NCBI RefSeq assembly: GCF_004571075.1
Contig: NZ_SPQP01000003.1
Location: 1-64,000 of the forward strand
Reading direction: 5' to 3'
Origin: Blastococcus sp. TF02A-35
GTDB taxonomy: Bacteria; Actinomycetota; Actinomycetes; Mycobacteriales; Geodermatophilaceae
DNA length: 64,000 nt
How positions within the stretch are numbered: position 1 is the stretch's first letter; every line of letters begins with the position of its first letter. The notes under the pieces were generated by a model that saw nothing but the letters and a program-made list of their open reading frames with translations, searched no databases and was not told where the DNA came from. The position numbers and the translations under genes are program-made. Below, piece by piece: positions 9,206 through 20,503 of the stretch.

Positions 9206-9505
9206 TCAGTACTTCAGCAGGTTGGCGTCGTCGACCGAGGCGGACCGGCGGGTCCGGTAGATCGACATGATGATGGCGAGCCCGACGACGACCTCGGCCG
9301 CGGCGACGACCATGACGAAGAACGCCATGATCTGGCCGTCGACGGTGCCGGTGGCGCGGGCGAAGGTGACCAGCGTCAGGTTCACCGAGTTGAGCATCAG
9401 CTCGACGCACATGAACACGACGATCGCGTTGCGGCGGACCAGGACCCCGACGGCGCCGATCGTGAAGAGGATCGCGGCGAGGACCAGGTAGTAGCTGATG
9501 GTCAC
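9206..9505 (-). CDS. nuoK: NADH-quinone oxidoreductase subunit K
   Basis: 99 residues, exactly the family size, with three membrane helices. The conserved Glu in [16 protein letters not shown] (TM2) and the second one in [12 protein letters not shown] (TM3) belong to the central proton axis of complex I. The GTG start at 9505 overlaps the nuoJ stop as GTGA. A longer upstream frame is antisense noise inside nuoJ. Confidence 0.96.
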   Translation of the reverse strand: MTISYYLVLAAILFTIGAVGVLVRRNAIVVFMCVELMLNSVNLTLVTFARATGTVDGQIMAFFVMVVAAAEVVVGLAIIMSIYRTRRSASVDDANLLKY

Positions 9506-10326
9506 CGCTGCTCCCCGCTGTCCGCCGGGGCGGGGTCGAGCGTGCCGAGCGCGGCGTCCGGGCTGCCCAGCTGCTCGCGGCCGGTGGGACGGGGCATCTG
9601 CTGGACCTCCTGGGGTTCGACACCGGTGGCCACCGTCTCGTCGAGCGTCCGGCCGTCGGGGAGCAGCGCGGGTGCCGCGACGGAGTTGGCCCGGGCGTAG
9701 ACGCCGGGGCCGGGCAGGGTCTGCGGCCGGTCGCTGGTGAGGAACCGCGCCCGGGACAGCTCCTTCTGCGTCTGCCGGCTGCCGGGCTCGCGCTCGATGT
9801 GCGCCAGCACCATCGCGCCGACGGCGGCGGTGATGAGCAGCGCGCTGGTGACCTCGAAGGCCAGCAGGTACCGGGTGAACAGCAGCTCGGCGATGGCCGG
9901 GATGTTGCCCTCGGCCTGCGCGTCGCCGAGCCCGGCGACCGGCAGGTCCTCGGTGGCCCGGGCGATCCCCGCACCGACGAGGCCGGCGAAGCCCAGCCCG
10001 AGGACGGTGGCCGCGACCCGCTGCCCGCGCAGGGTCTCCACGACCGAGTCCGACGAGTCGCGCCCGACCAGCATGAGCACGAAGAGGAACAGGATCATGA
10101 TCGCGCCGGTGTAGACGATGATCTGGACCGCGCCGAGGAAGGGCGCGGACTGGACGACGTAGAAGACGCCCAGCGCCAGCATCGTGTTGACCAGCCACAG
10201 CGCCGAGTGCACGGCGTTGCGGCTGAGCACCATGCCGAGCGCCCCGGCCAGCGCGACCGGCCCGAGGACCCAGAAGACGACGGCCTCGCCGGTGCCGATG
10301 ACGACGTCCGCGTCCCCGGGGGTCAC
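9502..10326 (-). CDS. nuoJ: NADH-quinone oxidoreductase subunit J
   Basis: 274 residues. About residues 15-170 form the five-helix NuoJ core, including [23 protein letters not shown] and [20 protein letters not shown] (TM3 pi-bulge region). About 100 further residues after the last helix (from [19 protein letters not shown]) are hydrophilic, rich in Pro, Arg and Asp, and absent from E. coli NuoJ. Similar tails are common in actinobacteria. GTG start at 10326 overlaps the nuoI stop (GTGA). Confidence 0.94.
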   Translation of the reverse strand: MTPGDADVVIGTGEAVVFWVLGPVALAGALGMVLSRNAVHSALWLVNTMLALGVFYVVQSAPFLGAVQIIVYTGAIMILFLFVLMLVGRDSSDSVVETLRGQRVAATVLGLGFAGLVGAGIARATEDLPVAGLGDAQAEGNIPAIAELLFTRYLLAFEVTSALLITAAVGAMVLAHIEREPGSRQTQKELSRARFLTSDRPQTLPGPGVYARANSVAAPALLPDGRTLDETVATGVEPQEVQQMPRPTGREQLGSPDAALGTLDPAPADSGEQR

Positions 10327-10931
10327 GGCCGGGCCTCCGGCGCGCGCAGGTAGTAGTCCTTCTCGTCCTCGCCCAGGCGCATGGCGTGCGGGGGCGCCTC
10401 CATGCCGGGCAGCAGCGGGGCCATGAGCTGTTCCTTGGTGTAGATCAGGTCGCGGCGGTTGTCGTCGGCCAGCTCGAAGTCGTTGCTCATCGTCAGCGAG
10501 CGGGTGGGGCAGGCCTCGATGCACAGCCCGCAGAAGATGCAGCGGAGGTAGTTGATCTGGTAGACCGCGCCGTAGCGCTCACCGGGTGAGAAGCGGGCGT
10601 CCCCGGTGTTGTCGCCGCCCTCCACGTAGATCGCGTCGGCCGGGCAGGCCCACGCGCAGAGCTCGCACCCGACGCACTTCTCCAGCCCGTCCGGGTGCCG
10701 GTTGAGCACGTGCCGGCCGTGGTACCGCGGCTTGGTCACCTTGGGCTCGAACGGGTACTGCTCCGTGGTCACCGTGCGGAAGATCTGCGCGAAGGTGACG
10801 CCGAAGCCCTGGGCGGGCGCCGGGGTGACCGCGTCGCGCAGGGCCGGCCGGGACGACGACGTGCCGACCTCGGCCGCCGTCCTCCGCACCAGGTCCTGCT
10901 CGCCGGGCCGGGAGCCGGTGGGCTCAGACAT
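10323..10931 (-). CDS. nuoI: NADH-quinone oxidoreductase subunit I (two 4Fe-4S clusters)
   Basis: 202 residues of a peripheral-arm ferredoxin-like subunit. Two classical cluster motifs are visible: [12 protein letters not shown] (N6a) and [12 protein letters not shown] (N6b). Electrons pass from NuoG through these clusters to NuoB. An N-terminal extension of about 50 polar residues precedes [22 protein letters not shown] at 10931 lies inside the end of nuoH (8-bp overlap), and the nuoJ start overlaps its stop. Confidence 0.96.
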   Translation of the reverse strand: MSEPTGSRPGEQDLVRRTAAEVGTSSSRPALRDAVTPAPAQGFGVTFAQIFRTVTTEQYPFEPKVTKPRYHGRHVLNRHPDGLEKCVGCELCAWACPADAIYVEGGDNTGDARFSPGERYGAVYQINYLRCIFCGLCIEACPTRSLTMSNDFELADDNRRDLIYTKEQLMAPLLPGMEAPPHAMRLGEDEKDYYLRAPEARP

Positions 10932-12390
10932 CGCCGTCCTCCTCGATCGTCGCGGTGCCCCGGCGGCCGGTGCCGACCACTGCTCCGCCGGCGTCGGCGC
11001 CCTCCCGGCGCAGACGCGGCGAGGGCGGCACCTTCAGGTCCATCGGGGGCACGGGGAAGCCGCCCTCGGCGCGGCTCGGTGCCCCGGCCGGGCGGCGGCG
11101 CGCGGCCGCCGGGGGCAGCACCTCGGGCTCGGGGTCGGTGGCGTGCACCGCGCCCGCCGAGGCCTGCTCGGCCATCACCCGGGTGTCGCTGTTGGCCGAC
11201 CGGCTGGCCAGCAGCAGGCCGGCGAGGACCAGCAGCGCCGCCGGGACGCCGACGAACAGCGCGACCTGCCCCGTGGAGAGGTCGGCCTCGCGGGACACCG
11301 TGCGCATGGTGGCGACGACGAGGATCCAGACCAGCGCCGTCGGCACCAGCACCTTCCAGCCGAAGCGCATGAACTGGTCGTAGCGCAGCCGGGGCAGCGT
11401 GCCGCGCAGCCAGATGAAGACGAACAGGGCGGCGACGACCTTGAGGAAGAACCACAGCAGCGGCCACCAGCCGGTGTTCGCGCCGTCCCAGACCGAGATC
11501 GGCCAGGGCGCCCGCCAGCCACCGAGGAAGAGCGTCGCGGCCAGGGCGGAGACGGTGACCATGTTGATGTACTCGGCCAGGAAGAACAGCGCGAACTTCA
11601 GCGACGAGTACTCGGTGTGGAAGCCGCCGACCAGCTCGCTCTCGGCCTCGGGCAGGTCGAACGGTGCCCGGTTCGTCTCGCCCACGACGGCGATCACGTA
11701 GATGACGAACGAGACCGGGAGCAGGACCGCGAACCAGCTCGGGCCGGTGAACTGGAGGCCGAAGAAGTCCAGTTGGTTGCCGTCGGCCTGCGCGGCGACG
11801 ATCTCGGAGGTGGACATCGACCCGGCGTAGAGGAACACCGCGACGATGGACAGGCCCATCGCGATCTCGTAGCTGACCATCTGGGCGGCGCTGCGCAGGC
11901 TGCCCAGCAGCGGGTAGGTGGAGCCGGACGCCCAGCCGGCGAGCACGATCCCGTAGACGCCCATCGCGGAGCAGGCCAGGACGACCAGCACGCCGATCGG
12001 GGCGTCGGTGAGCTGCAGCGGGGTGCGCTCGCCGAAGATGCTGACCGTCGGGCCCAGGGGGATCACCGAGAAGGCGAGGAACGCCGGGATCGCAGCGATC
12101 ACCGGGGCCAGGAAGTAGACCGGCTTGTCCGCCAGCGCCGGCATGATGTCTTCCTTGAACGCCAGCTTCAGCCCGTCGGCCAGGCTCTGCAGGTAGCCGC
12201 GGGGGCCGACCCGGTTGGGGCCGATCCGCTGCTGCATGCGGGCGACGACCTTGCGCTCGAAGACGATCGCGAACAGCGTCATCAGCACCAGGACGCCGAA
12301 GATGCCGACGACCTTGAGAAGCACGATCCACCAGACGTCGTGCCCGAAGTCCTCCAGCGTCGGCTGGTCGGCCGCTGCCCAGAGGTTCAC
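10924..12390 (-). CDS. nuoH: NADH-quinone oxidoreductase subunit H
   Basis: 488 residues. It carries [21 protein letters not shown] after TM1, the E-rich loop [20 protein letters not shown] facing the quinone channel, and [16 protein letters not shown]. It is the membrane subunit that joins the quinone site to the proton-pumping arm. About 75 C-terminal residues (from [14 protein letters not shown]) are disordered and Pro/Arg-rich, beyond the E. coli length. Start GTG at 12390 ([20 protein letters not shown]) was chosen because it overlaps the nuoG stop as GTGA. The open frame extends further upstream but only as shadow of nuoG. Confidence 0.95.
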   Translation of the reverse strand: MNLWAAADQPTLEDFGHDVWWIVLLKVVGIFGVLVLMTLFAIVFERKVVARMQQRIGPNRVGPRGYLQSLADGLKLAFKEDIMPALADKPVYFLAPVIAAIPAFLAFSVIPLGPTVSIFGERTPLQLTDAPIGVLVVLACSAMGVYGIVLAGWASGSTYPLLGSLRSAAQMVSYEIAMGLSIVAVFLYAGSMSTSEIVAAQADGNQLDFFGLQFTGPSWFAVLLPVSFVIYVIAVVGETNRAPFDLPEAESELVGGFHTEYSSLKFALFFLAEYINMVTVSALAATLFLGGWRAPWPISVWDGANTGWWPLLWFFLKVVAALFVFIWLRGTLPRLRYDQFMRFGWKVLVPTALVWILVVATMRTVSREADLSTGQVALFVGVPAALLVLAGLLLASRSANSDTRVMAEQASAGAVHATDPEPEVLPPAAARRRPAGAPSRAEGGFPVPPMDLKVPPSPRLRREGADAGGAVVGTGRRGTATIEEDGDV

Positions 12391-14882
12391 GACGCACCGC
12401 CCGCGAGGTCGGCCACGACGGGAGCGCTCGTGCGGGCCAGCCGCACGATGCCGCCCGGCCCGGTGCCGAGCTGGACGCGGATCTCGCTGCCCGGTGACCG
12501 CATCGGCAGCCACACCACCTGCTCGGGCATCGGCGTGATGCGGACCGGCAGGCTGACCGAGCCGGTGGTCCCGCCGACGGTGACCCGGTCCCCGTCGGCC
12601 AGGCCGAGCCGTGCCGCGGTCTGCGCCCCGACGCGGGCGACGGGGTGCCGGGCGGTCCCGGCGAGCTCCGGCTCGTCCCGCTGGAGGGTGCCGACGTCGA
12701 GCAGCTGCCGCCAGGACGCCAGCAGCGCCTCGTCGTCGCGCAGCACGGGCGCGGCGGGGGCGGCCACGTCGGGCCCCTCGCCGGCCGCGGAGCGCCGGCT
12801 GCCCAGCGCGGCCAGCGCGGCCCGCGCGACCTCGGGCGTGGGCAGCCGCAGGTCGACGTCCATCTCCTCGGCCAGGCCGTGGAGCACCCGCCCGTCGGTG
12901 AGCGTGCCGGTCCCGTGCAGGGTGGCGTCGAAGGAGCGGGCCCGCCCCTCCCAGTCGAGGTAGGTGCCCGCCTTCTCCGGGGCGGCGGCGACGGGCAGCA
13001 CGACGTCGGCCCGTTCGGTCACCTCGCTGGGGAACATCTCCAGGCTGACGACGAACGCGGCCGAGTCCAGCGCCGCGAGGGCCAGCGCCGGGTCCGGGAG
13101 GTCGCCGGGGTCGACGGCGCCGACCAGCAGCCCCGGCAGCCGGCCGCTGCGCGCGGCGGTGAGGATGCCCGTGAGGTCCCGGCCCGGTGCGGCCGGCACC
13201 GCGGCGGGGTCGACGCCCCAGAGCGCGGCCACCTCGGCCCGCGCCTGGGCGTCGGCGACGCTGCGGCCGCCGGGGAGCAGGCTCGGCAGCGCCCCGGCCT
13301 CGACGGCGCCGCGCTCACCCGCGCGGCGTGGCACCCAGGCCAGGCGGGCGCCGGTGGCCCGGGCCAGGGCCACGAGGGCGGTGAAGGCGCCGGGCACCTC
13401 GGCCAGCCGCTCGCCGGCGAGCAGCACCGCGCCCGGCTGCCGGAGCGCCTCGACGGCCGGGCCGCCCCAGCTGCCGTCGGCCAGCGCCAGCAGCGAGCGG
13501 GCCTCCGCGCCGGGCAGCGTGGCCAGCACGGTGGCCTGCAGCTTCTCCGCGGCCCGGGTGGCGTACGGGGCCAGGTCGAAGACGGCGAGCTTCCCGGTGC
13601 GCACGGCCCGGCGCAGCCGCAGGAAGAGGATCGGCGACTCCTCCTCCGGCTCGAGCCCGGCCAGCAGGACCGCCGGGGCCGACCCGAGGTCGTCGTAGGT
13701 GACCGCGCCGGTCGCGGGGCCGGTGCCGGCCACGGCCGCGCCGAGGAACGCCAGCTCCTCGGCGGAGTGGGCGCGGGCGCGGGCGTCGACGTCGTTGGTG
13801 CCCAGCGCCACGCGGGCGAAGGTGGCCCAGGCGTAGGCGTCCTCGAGGGTGAGCCGGCCGCCGGGCAGCACCCCGACGCCGCCCTCGGCGCGCGCCTGCA
13901 GGAGGCCTGCGGCCGCGGCGGCCCACGCCTCCGGCCACGAGGCCGGCTGCAGGACGCCGTCCCGGCGGACCAGCGGGGTGGTCAGCCGCTCGTTCGACGT
14001 GGCGTAGCGGAACGCGTAGCGGCCCTTGTCGCAGGTCCACTCCTCGTTGACCGCCGGGTCCTCGCCGGCCAGCCGCCGGGTGACCTTGCCGCGCCGGTAG
14101 TCGGTGCGCATCGCGCAGCCCGAGGCGCAGTGCTCGCACACGCTGGGCTCGCTGCGCAGGTCGAAGGGGCGGGCGCGGAACCGGTACTGGGCGCTGGTGA
14201 GCGCGCCGACCGGGCAGATCTGGGTGGTGTTGCCGGAGAAGTAGGACTCGAACGGCTGGTCCTCGTAGACCGCCACCTGCTGCAGCGCCCCGCGCTCGAA
14301 CAGCTCGATGAACGGGTCGCCGGCCACCTGCTCGGAGAACCGGGTGCAGCGGGCGCACAGCACGCAGCGCTCGCGGTCGAGCAGGATCTCGGTGCTGATC
14401 GGCAGCGGCTTGGGGTAGGTCCGCTTCTCGCCCTCGAACCGGCTCTCGGTCCGCCCGTTGCTCATCGCCTGGTTCTGCAGCGGGCACTCGCCGCCCTTGT
14501 CGCAGACCGGGCAGTCGAGCGGGTGGTTGATCAGCAGCAGCTCCATCGTGCCCTGCTGCGCCTTGTCGGCGACCGGGCTGGACAGCTGCGTCCGCACCGC
14601 CATGCCGTCGGTGACCGGCATGGTGCAGGAGGCGACCGGCTTGCGCTGCCCCTCCACCTCGACCAGGCACTGCCGGCAGGCACCCACCGGCTCCAGCAGC
14701 GGGTGGTCGCAGAACCGCGGGATCTGCACGCCGATCATCTCGGCGGCCCGGATGATGAGCGTCCCCTTCGGCACGGCGACGTCGAACCCGTCGATGGTGC
14801 AGTGGACGGCGTCCGGCGGGGTGTGCGGGCCGGGGGCGCCCGGGGGCACGGCCGGCGCCGGCGTCGGGTTCACGAGTGTCAC
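12387..14882 (-). CDS. nuoG: NADH-quinone oxidoreductase subunit G
   Basis: 831 residues. N-terminal ferredoxin domain with [19 protein letters not shown] and a fourth Cys at VASC (2Fe-2S N1b). Then the His/Cys cluster [17 protein letters not shown] (N5), [10 protein letters not shown] with CPVGAL (N4) and CEHCASGC in the molybdopterin-oxidoreductase-like domain (N7-type Cys set). The C-terminal half is the degenerate formate-dehydrogenase-like domain, where no molybdenum cofactor is expected. The GTG at 14882 ([10 protein letters not shown]) was chosen over the GTG at 14873 because it forms a GTGA overlap with the nuoF stop, as at most junctions in this operon. Confidence 0.95.
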   Translation of the reverse strand: MTLVNPTPAPAVPPGAPGPHTPPDAVHCTIDGFDVAVPKGTLIIRAAEMIGVQIPRFCDHPLLEPVGACRQCLVEVEGQRKPVASCTMPVTDGMAVRTQLSSPVADKAQQGTMELLLINHPLDCPVCDKGGECPLQNQAMSNGRTESRFEGEKRTYPKPLPISTEILLDRERCVLCARCTRFSEQVAGDPFIELFERGALQQVAVYEDQPFESYFSGNTTQICPVGALTSAQYRFRARPFDLRSEPSVCEHCASGCAMRTDYRRGKVTRRLAGEDPAVNEEWTCDKGRYAFRYATSNERLTTPLVRRDGVLQPASWPEAWAAAAAGLLQARAEGGVGVLPGGRLTLEDAYAWATFARVALGTNDVDARARAHSAEELAFLGAAVAGTGPATGAVTYDDLGSAPAVLLAGLEPEEESPILFLRLRRAVRTGKLAVFDLAPYATRAAEKLQATVLATLPGAEARSLLALADGSWGGPAVEALRQPGAVLLAGERLAEVPGAFTALVALARATGARLAWVPRRAGERGAVEAGALPSLLPGGRSVADAQARAEVAALWGVDPAAVPAAPGRDLTGILTAARSGRLPGLLVGAVDPGDLPDPALALAALDSAAFVVSLEMFPSEVTERADVVLPVAAAPEKAGTYLDWEGRARSFDATLHGTGTLTDGRVLHGLAEEMDVDLRLPTPEVARAALAALGSRRSAAGEGPDVAAPAAPVLRDDEALLASWRQLLDVGTLQRDEPELAGTARHPVARVGAQTAARLGLADGDRVTVGGTTGSVSLPVRITPMPEQVVWLPMRSPGSEIRVQLGTGPGGIVRLARTSAPVVADLAGGAS

Positions 14883-16222
14883 GATGCGACCTTCACTGCG
14901 GCGGCTCCCACGGGCTCGAGTCGGAGGCTGCGACCCAGGCGGGCCTGCTCCTCGGGCGGCAGCAGGGCGACGTAGTCGTCCTTGAAGTACTTGAGCGAGC
15001 TGGAGATGCAGCTGGTGGCGCCGTCGCCGAGCGCGCAGAACGAGCGCCCGAGGATGTTGTCGCAGGTGTCGACCAGCAGGTCGAGGTCCTGGGCGGTGCC
15101 CTGCCCGTCGACCAGCCGCTGCAGGATCTGGACCAGCCAGTACGTGCCCTCCCGGCACGGGGTGCACTTGCCGCAGCTCTCGTGCGCGTAGAACTGCGTG
15201 AACCGCAGGGTGGCCTCGACGATCGAGTCGGTCTCGTCGAACACCATCAGCGCGGTGGTGCCGAGCATCGAGCCGGCCGCCCCGACCGAGTCGAAGTCCA
15301 GCGGGACGTCGAGGTGGTCGGCGGTGAAGTACGGCGTCGACGAGCCGCCCGGCGTCCAGAACTTCAGCTCGTGGCCGGGGCGCACGCCCCCGGCCATCTC
15401 GAGCAGCTCGCGCATCGTCGTCCCCATGGGGGCCTCGTACTGGCCGGGGCGGACGACGCGGCCGGACAGCGAGTAGATCTTGGGCCCGGGCGACTTCTCG
15501 GGGCCGAACGCCTTGAACCACTCCGCCCCGCCGCGGACGACGAACGGGACGCTGGCCAGCGTCTCGACGTTGTTGATGACCGTGGGCGAGCCGTAGAGGC
15601 CGGCGACCGCCGGGAACGGCGGCTTGAGCCGGGGCTGGCCGCGGTAGCCCTCCAGCGACTCCAGCAGCGCCGTCTCCTCGCCGCAGATGTAGGCGCCGGC
15701 ACCGGCGTGCACGACCAGCTCCAGGTCGTAGCCGGAGCCGAGCACGTCGCGGCCCAGGTAGCCGGCCGCGTAGGCCTCCCCCACCGCGTTCAGGAGCCGG
15801 CGGTGCGCGTGCACCGCCTCGCCGCGGACGTAGATGACGGCGAAGTGCGAGCGGATCGCGTACGCGGAGATGACCACGCCCTCGATGAGCGAGTGCGGGT
15901 CGGCCATCATCAGCGGCAGGTCCTTGCAGGTGCCCGGCTCGCCCTCGTCGGCGTTGACCACCAGGTACTTGGGCATCGCCGCGGGGCCGGTCGGGGTCTC
16001 GCCCGGCTTCGGCTGCGGGATGAAGCTCCACTTCATGCCGGTGGGGAAGCCGGCGCCGCCGCGGCCGCGCAGCCCGGAGTCCTTGACCATCGTGACCAGC
16101 TCGTCGGGGCTCATCGACAGCGCGGTGCGCAGGGCGGTGTAGCCGTCCATCGACTCGTAGGTCGACAGCCGCCAGGACTGGTCGGCACCCCACCGCGAGG
16201 TGAGGACGGGGCTCAGGGGCAT
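14879..16222 (-). CDS. nuoF: NADH-quinone oxidoreductase subunit F (FMN/NADH site)
   Basis: 447 residues. The Gly-rich NADH/FMN site is visible as [16 protein letters not shown] at about 50-65, and the FMN/NADH region as [13 protein letters not shown]. The 4Fe-4S N3 ligands are [13 protein letters not shown] plus the distal Cys in GRSFCALGD. It is the entry point for NADH electrons. It starts 3 bp after the nuoE stop and is followed by the GTGA overlap with nuoG. Confidence 0.97.
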   Translation of the reverse strand: MPLSPVLTSRWGADQSWRLSTYESMDGYTALRTALSMSPDELVTMVKDSGLRGRGGAGFPTGMKWSFIPQPKPGETPTGPAAMPKYLVVNADEGEPGTCKDLPLMMADPHSLIEGVVISAYAIRSHFAVIYVRGEAVHAHRRLLNAVGEAYAAGYLGRDVLGSGYDLELVVHAGAGAYICGEETALLESLEGYRGQPRLKPPFPAVAGLYGSPTVINNVETLASVPFVVRGGAEWFKAFGPEKSPGPKIYSLSGRVVRPGQYEAPMGTTMRELLEMAGGVRPGHELKFWTPGGSSTPYFTADHLDVPLDFDSVGAAGSMLGTTALMVFDETDSIVEATLRFTQFYAHESCGKCTPCREGTYWLVQILQRLVDGQGTAQDLDLLVDTCDNILGRSFCALGDGATSCISSSLKYFKDDYVALLPPEEQARLGRSLRLEPVGAAAVKVAS

Positions 16223-16225
16223 CGC

Positions 16226-17275
16226 TCATCGCCTCCGCTGCGGGCCGCGGCCCTCGATGGTCTTCGGCGGGCCGTCGGGCCCCTGGCCACCCGTGCCGGG
16301 CTCCTGGCCGGCGGGGGTCTGCGTGCCCGAGTCCTGGTCGGCCAGCGAGCGGCCGGCCGGCTCCGGTGCGTCGGGGTGCGAGGCGGCGGCGCCGGCCTTC
16401 TCCGCGGGGGTGCCGGCCGCGGCGACGCGGGCGTCGGCGGCCTCCTTGCCCGGGGTCTCGCCGGTGTCGCCCGAGGGGCGGACCGTCTCCTCCGGCTCCC
16501 CGGCGTCGGCCGGCTCGGCCTCCGGGCCGGTCATCGGCGGCGCCTGCTCGCCGCGCTCGGCCGCCAGCCGCAGCCCGACCAGCGTCGGGCCGTACTCGCC
16601 GGGCGCGTCGACGGCGGCCGCGGCGGCGGCCTGGTCGGCGTGCTGGGAGAAGCCGGCCAGCTGCCGGGAGATGCCGCGGAAGTCGGTCAGCGGGGCACCG
16701 CGCGTGGGGTGCGGCTTCTCCCCGCGGCGCAGGGCCTCGACCAGGGCGCGGGCGCTGTCGACGTCCTGCTGGTCGTAGAACTCGTAGTCGACGGTGACCA
16801 CCGGCGCGTAGTCGCAGGCGGCCAGGCACTCGGCGTGCTCGAGGGTGACCGAGCCGTCGGCGGCGGTCTCGTCGTGGTGGACGCCGAGGTCGGCGGAGAG
16901 CGCGTCCATGATCCGCTGGCCGCCGAGGACGGCGCACAGCGTGTTGGTGCAGACGCTGACCAGGTGCCGGCCGGTCGGCCGCCGCTTGTACATCGTGTAG
17001 AACGTCGCGACCGCGCCGACCTCGGCCTTGGTCAGGCCGAGCTCCTCGGCGCACAGCGCGACGCCCTCGGGGCTGACGTAGCCCTGGTAGCTCTGCACCA
17101 GGTGCAGCATCGGCAGCAGCGCCGAGCGGGCGACCGGGTAGCGGGCGATGATCTCCCGCGCCTCGACCCGGGTCTGCTCGGTCAGCGGTGGCAGGTCGGC
17201 CGGGGCGGGCAGGACCGGGCTGTCGTCCAGCCCGGTCGTCAGCGCCGCCTCGGGGCTGCCGGGAAGTGCACTCAC
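16226..17275 (-). CDS. nuoE: NADH-quinone oxidoreductase subunit E with long disordered C-terminal tail
   Basis: 349 residues, roughly double the usual NuoE length. Residues about 30-190 are the thioredoxin-like 2Fe-2S (N1a) domain, with Cys pairs in VCTNTLC and [10 protein letters not shown]. After about residue 200 the protein continues for about 150 residues rich in Ala, Pro, Glu and Gly ([19 protein letters not shown] and similar) with no recognisable domain. Start GTG at 17275 gives a GTGA overlap with nuoD. The reading frame and GC-rich third positions continue through the tail, so it looks like real coding sequence rather than a missed stop. Confidence 0.94.
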   Translation of the reverse strand: MSALPGSPEAALTTGLDDSPVLPAPADLPPLTEQTRVEAREIIARYPVARSALLPMLHLVQSYQGYVSPEGVALCAEELGLTKAEVGAVATFYTMYKRRPTGRHLVSVCTNTLCAVLGGQRIMDALSADLGVHHDETAADGSVTLEHAECLAACDYAPVVTVDYEFYDQQDVDSARALVEALRRGEKPHPTRGAPLTDFRGISRQLAGFSQHADQAAAAAAVDAPGEYGPTLVGLRLAAERGEQAPPMTGPEAEPADAGEPEETVRPSGDTGETPGKEAADARVAAAGTPAEKAGAAASHPDAPEPAGRSLADQDSGTQTPAGQEPGTGGQGPDGPPKTIEGRGPQRRR

Positions 17276-18594
17276 CTGTCGACGCCCCCCATCACCGGGT
17301 CGATCGATGCGATCGCGGCGATGACGTCGGCGATCATGCCGCCCTCGCTCATCGCCGCTGTGGCCTGCAGGTTCACGAAGCTGGGGTCGCGCACGTGGAC
17401 GCGCCACGGGCGGGTGCTCCCGTCGCTGACGACGTGGTAGCCGAGCTCGCCGCGGGGCGACTCGACCGGCACGTAGACCTGGCCCGCCGGCACCCGGAAG
17501 CCCTCGGTCACCAGCTTGAAGTGGTGGATCAGGGCCTCCATCGACTGGCCCATGATGTGCGCGACGTGCTCGGGGGAGTTGCCCATGCCGTCCGGGCCGA
17601 GGGAGAGCTGCGCCGGCCAGGCGATCTTGCGGTCGCCGACCATCACCGGTCCCGGCACGAGCCGGTCCAGCGCCTGCTCGATGATCTTCAGCGACTCGTT
17701 CACCTCGGACATGCGCACGAGGTAGCGGCCCCAGGCGTCGCAGGTGTCGGCCGTCGGGACCTCGAAGTCGTAGGTCTCGTAGCCCAGGTAGGGCTCGACC
17801 TTGCGCAGGTCCCAGGGCAGGCCGGCCGCGCGCAGGATGGGGCCGGTGACGCCGAGGGCCAGGCACCCCGTGACGTCGAGGTAGCCGACGTCCTTGAGCC
17901 GGCGCTGCCAGATCGGCTGGCCGGTGAGCAGCCGGTGGAAGTCGGCGACCCGCTTCGGCATCACCTGCAGGAACTCGCGGATGTGCTCGACCGCCCCCTC
18001 GGGCAGGTCCTGGGCCAGCCCGCCGGGCCGGATGTAGGCGTGGTTCATCCGCAGGCCGGTGATCTCCTCGAGCAGGTCGAGGACCATCTCCCGCTCGCGG
18101 AAGCCGTTCGTCATGCCCGTGAGGGCGCCCATCTCCATGCCGAAGGTGGCCAGGGCGACCAGGTGCGAGGCGATGCGGTTGAGCTCCATGACCAGCACGC
18201 GGACCGTCTGCGCGCGCTGCGGCACCTCGATGCCCAGCAGCTTCTCGACGGCCATGCAGTAGCCGGCCTCGTTGAACAGCGGGGCCAGGTAGTCCATGCG
18301 GGTCACGAAGGTCGTGCCCTGCACCCAGTTGCGGTACTCGGTGTTCTTCTCGATGCCGGTGTGCAGGTAGCCGATCACCACGCGGGCCTTGGTGACCGTC
18401 TCGCCCTCGAGGTCGAGCACGAGCCGCAGGACGCCGTGGGTGGACGGGTGCTGCGGGCCCATGTTGACCACGAGCCGCTCGTTCTCGTGCGGGTCGGCCC
18501 CGAGCGTGGCGTCCCAGTCCCCACCGGTGACGGTGTAGACCCGCCCCTCGGTGGTCTCGCGGGACCCGGCGTAGGGGTCGCTGGTGGTCGTCAT
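17272..18594 (-). CDS. nuoD: NADH-quinone oxidoreductase subunit D
   Basis: 440 residues, related to the [NiFe]-hydrogenase large subunit with the nickel ligands lost. Motifs: [19 protein letters not shown] near the quinone site (conserved His), [35 protein letters not shown], and the C-terminal [11 protein letters not shown]-type ending ([13 protein letters not shown]). With NuoB it forms the quinone-binding cavity. ATG at 18594, 13 bp after the nuoC stop. Confidence 0.97.
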   Translation of the reverse strand: MTTTSDPYAGSRETTEGRVYTVTGGDWDATLGADPHENERLVVNMGPQHPSTHGVLRLVLDLEGETVTKARVVIGYLHTGIEKNTEYRNWVQGTTFVTRMDYLAPLFNEAGYCMAVEKLLGIEVPQRAQTVRVLVMELNRIASHLVALATFGMEMGALTGMTNGFREREMVLDLLEEITGLRMNHAYIRPGGLAQDLPEGAVEHIREFLQVMPKRVADFHRLLTGQPIWQRRLKDVGYLDVTGCLALGVTGPILRAAGLPWDLRKVEPYLGYETYDFEVPTADTCDAWGRYLVRMSEVNESLKIIEQALDRLVPGPVMVGDRKIAWPAQLSLGPDGMGNSPEHVAHIMGQSMEALIHHFKLVTEGFRVPAGQVYVPVESPRGELGYHVVSDGSTRPWRVHVRDPSFVNLQATAAMSEGGMIADVIAAIASIDPVMGGVDR

Positions 18595-18607
18595 CGGTAC
18601 GCCCCGT

Positions 18608-19360
18608 TCACCTGTAGGCCCGACGTGTGTCCGGCGGCGGGATCGTCGCGTCGTGGTACTCGACCGGGATGCCGCCGAGGGGGTAGTCCTTGCGCTGCGG
18701 GTGCCCGTCCCAGTCGTCCGGCATGAGGATCCGGGTGAGGCCCGGGTGGCCGTCGAAGACGACCCCGAACATGTCGAACGTCTCCCGCTCGTGCCAGTCC
18801 GCCGTCGGGTAGGTGGCGGTCACCGAGGGGACGTGCGGGTCCTCGGCGGTGACGGCGACCTCGAGCCGGATGCGCCGGCGGTAGGTCATCGACGTCAGGT
18901 GGTAGACGACGTGCAGCCGGGGCCGCCCGGGCGTGACCGCCGGCCCGCCGCTGTCGAGGTAGTCGACGCCGGAGACGCTGCTGAGCAGCTCGAAGCGCAG
19001 TGCCTCGTCGTCCCGCAGCGCGCGCACCAGGGTCAGCAGGTGCTCGCGGGCGACGAAGTAGGTGATCTCCCCGCGGTCGACCAGGACCCGGTGGACCGCG
19101 GCGTCGTAGGTCGCCTGCCCGACCGCCTCGGCCAGCGCGTCGGTGACCTCGTCGAACCAGCCGCCGTAGGGCCGCTCGGTGGAGTGCAGCGCGACCGCGC
19201 CACCGGGCTCGACGCGGACCAGGCCGCCGAAGCCGGAGGTGTCACCACTGCCGCTGACCCCGAAGGCACCCTTGCGGAAGCCGCCCGCGGGCGCCGTGGC
19301 GTCGTCGTACCCGGCCTCCTCGCGGCCCGGGACCACGTTCGACCCGCCGTCGTTGCTCAT
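18608..19360 (-). CDS. nuoC: NADH-quinone oxidoreductase subunit C
   Basis: 250 residues. The core (about 90-240) is the 30-kDa subunit family: [75 protein letters not shown]. The N-terminal 50 residues are Gly/Asp-rich and unconserved. ATG at 19360 overlaps the nuoB stop (ATGA). A frame extending further upstream is shadow of nuoB. Confidence 0.96.
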   Translation of the reverse strand: MSNDGGSNVVPGREEAGYDDATAPAGGFRKGAFGVSGSGDTSGFGGLVRVEPGGAVALHSTERPYGGWFDEVTDALAEAVGQATYDAAVHRVLVDRGEITYFVAREHLLTLVRALRDDEALRFELLSSVSGVDYLDSGGPAVTPGRPRLHVVYHLTSMTYRRRIRLEVAVTAEDPHVPSVTATYPTADWHERETFDMFGVVFDGHPGLTRILMPDDWDGHPQRKDYPLGGIPVEYHDATIPPPDTRRAYR

Positions 19361-20028
19361 CGCCCGCGCTCCCCCGGCAGGAGCACCGCGTTGCCGCCGC
19401 GCTGCTCGATGGCGAACTGGCCGGTGCGGCCCTGCGCGGCGGCCTCCTCGTAGGCCCGGCGGAGGTCCTTGTCCGCCCGCACGGTCGAGGGCATCTCGAC
19501 GAGCAGGTCCCGGGCGCGGCCCTCCGCGCGGTCCCGCTCCAGCTGCCGCTCCCGCTTCGCGCCGAGGGGTTCGTGCTGGATCTTGTGGTGCAGCTTGAGG
19601 ATCGCGTCCATGAGCATCTCCGGCCGCGGCGGGCAGCCGGGCAGGTACATGTCCACCGGGACGATGTGGTCCACGCCCTGCACGACGGCGTAGTTGTTGA
19701 ACATGCCGCCGGAGCTGGCGCAGACGCCCATCGCGAGCACCCAGCGCGGCTCGGGCATCTGGTCGTAGATCTGGCGCAGGACCGGCGCCATCTTCTGGCT
19801 CACCCGGCCGGCGACGATCATCAGGTCGGCCTGCCGCGGGGAGGCGCGGAAGACCTCCATGCCGAAGCGGGCGAGGTCGTAGCGCCCCGCGCCCGAGGCC
19901 ATCATCTCGATCGCGCAGCAGGCCAGCCCGAACGTGGCCGGCCACAGCGAGGACTTGCGCGTCCAGTTGACCAGCTTCTCCACGCTGGTCAGCAGCACGC
20001 CGCTCGGCAGCTTCTCCTCGAGACCCAT
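19357..20028 (-). CDS. nuoB: NADH-quinone oxidoreductase subunit B (N2 cluster)
   Basis: 223 residues. The terminal 4Fe-4S cluster N2 ligands are the tandem Cys in [12 protein letters not shown], the Cys in [20 protein letters not shown] and that in [11 protein letters not shown]. The last 60 residues ([20 protein letters not shown] and on) form a charged extension. ATG at 20028, 20 bp after the nuoA stop. It reduces menaquinone together with NuoD. Confidence 0.97.
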   Translation of the reverse strand: MGLEEKLPSGVLLTSVEKLVNWTRKSSLWPATFGLACCAIEMMASGAGRYDLARFGMEVFRASPRQADLMIVAGRVSQKMAPVLRQIYDQMPEPRWVLAMGVCASSGGMFNNYAVVQGVDHIVPVDMYLPGCPPRPEMLMDAILKLHHKIQHEPLGAKRERQLERDRAEGRARDLLVEMPSTVRADKDLRRAYEEAAAQGRTGQFAIEQRGGNAVLLPGERGR

Positions 20029-20048
20029 CTAGATCGCCGGCCCCACGC

Positions 20049-20411
20049 TCAGTCCCATTCCAACCCCCCACGTCGCCACACGTACGCGTAGGCGATGAAC
20101 ACGGTGGCGATGAAGATCGCCATCTCCACCAGGCCGAAGACGCCGAGCGCCTCGTTGTGCACGGCCCACGGGTAGAGGAAGACGATCTCGATGTCGAAGA
20201 CGATGAACAACATCGCCGTCAGGTAGTACTTGACCGGGAAGCGGCCGCCGGTGAGCGGCTGGTCGACCGGCTCGATGCCGCACTCGTAGGCCTCGAGCTT
20301 GGCGCGGTTGTACCGGCGCGGCCCGATGTAGGGCGCTGCGGCGACCGAGAACAGCGCGAACGCGGCGGCCAGCACGAAGAGCCCGACGATCGGGACGTAG
20401 GTCGAGAGCAT
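20049..20411 (-). CDS. nuoA: NADH-quinone oxidoreductase subunit A
   Basis: 120 residues, three membrane helices, with the conserved [11 protein letters not shown] loop, [27 protein letters not shown] and the C-terminal [15 protein letters not shown] at 20411 ([12 protein letters not shown]) is preferred to GTG at 20420, because a TAGGGT -10 hexamer ends 7 nt before the ATG and overlaps the GTG, and the ATG matches the usual NuoA length. First gene of the nuo set, 83 bp (from the GTG) to 92 bp (from the ATG) after the menJ-like stop. Confidence 0.93.
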   Translation of the reverse strand: MLSTYVPIVGLFVLAAAFALFSVAAAPYIGPRRYNRAKLEAYECGIEPVDQPLTGGRFPVKYYLTAMLFIVFDIEIVFLYPWAVHNEALGVFGLVEMAIFIATVFIAYAYVWRRGGLEWD

Positions 20412-20418
20412 CAACGGC

Positions 20419-20424
20419 ACCCTA
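20419..20424 (-). promoter_or_regulatory. Possible nuoA-proximal -10 element for a leaderless transcript
   Basis: TAGGGT on the minus strand, 7 nt upstream of ATG 20411, fits the TAnnnT-N6-8-start pattern repeated through this window. No convincing -35 hexamer is visible. It would provide a second promoter for nuo inside the menJ-nuo unit. Confidence 0.4.
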
Positions 20425-20503
20425 AGGTGAGATCGGTCACGTCCGGGTCACGATGCGGACACGGAGCGTCGGCGTCGGGTCGGCATGTCGGTCCGGTGCC
20501 CAT

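Noticed and set aside
5860-9700. Two long plus-strand frames under nuoM and nuoL
   Set aside because: Antisense shadows of membrane proteins in GC-rich DNA: rich in Gln, Asp, Arg and His with no domain and no plausible start signal.
12387-17054. 1555-codon minus-strand frame through nuoG and nuoF
   Set aside because: Only the part after 14882 matches NuoG. The N-terminal part is out-of-frame nuoF and nuoE with no family features.
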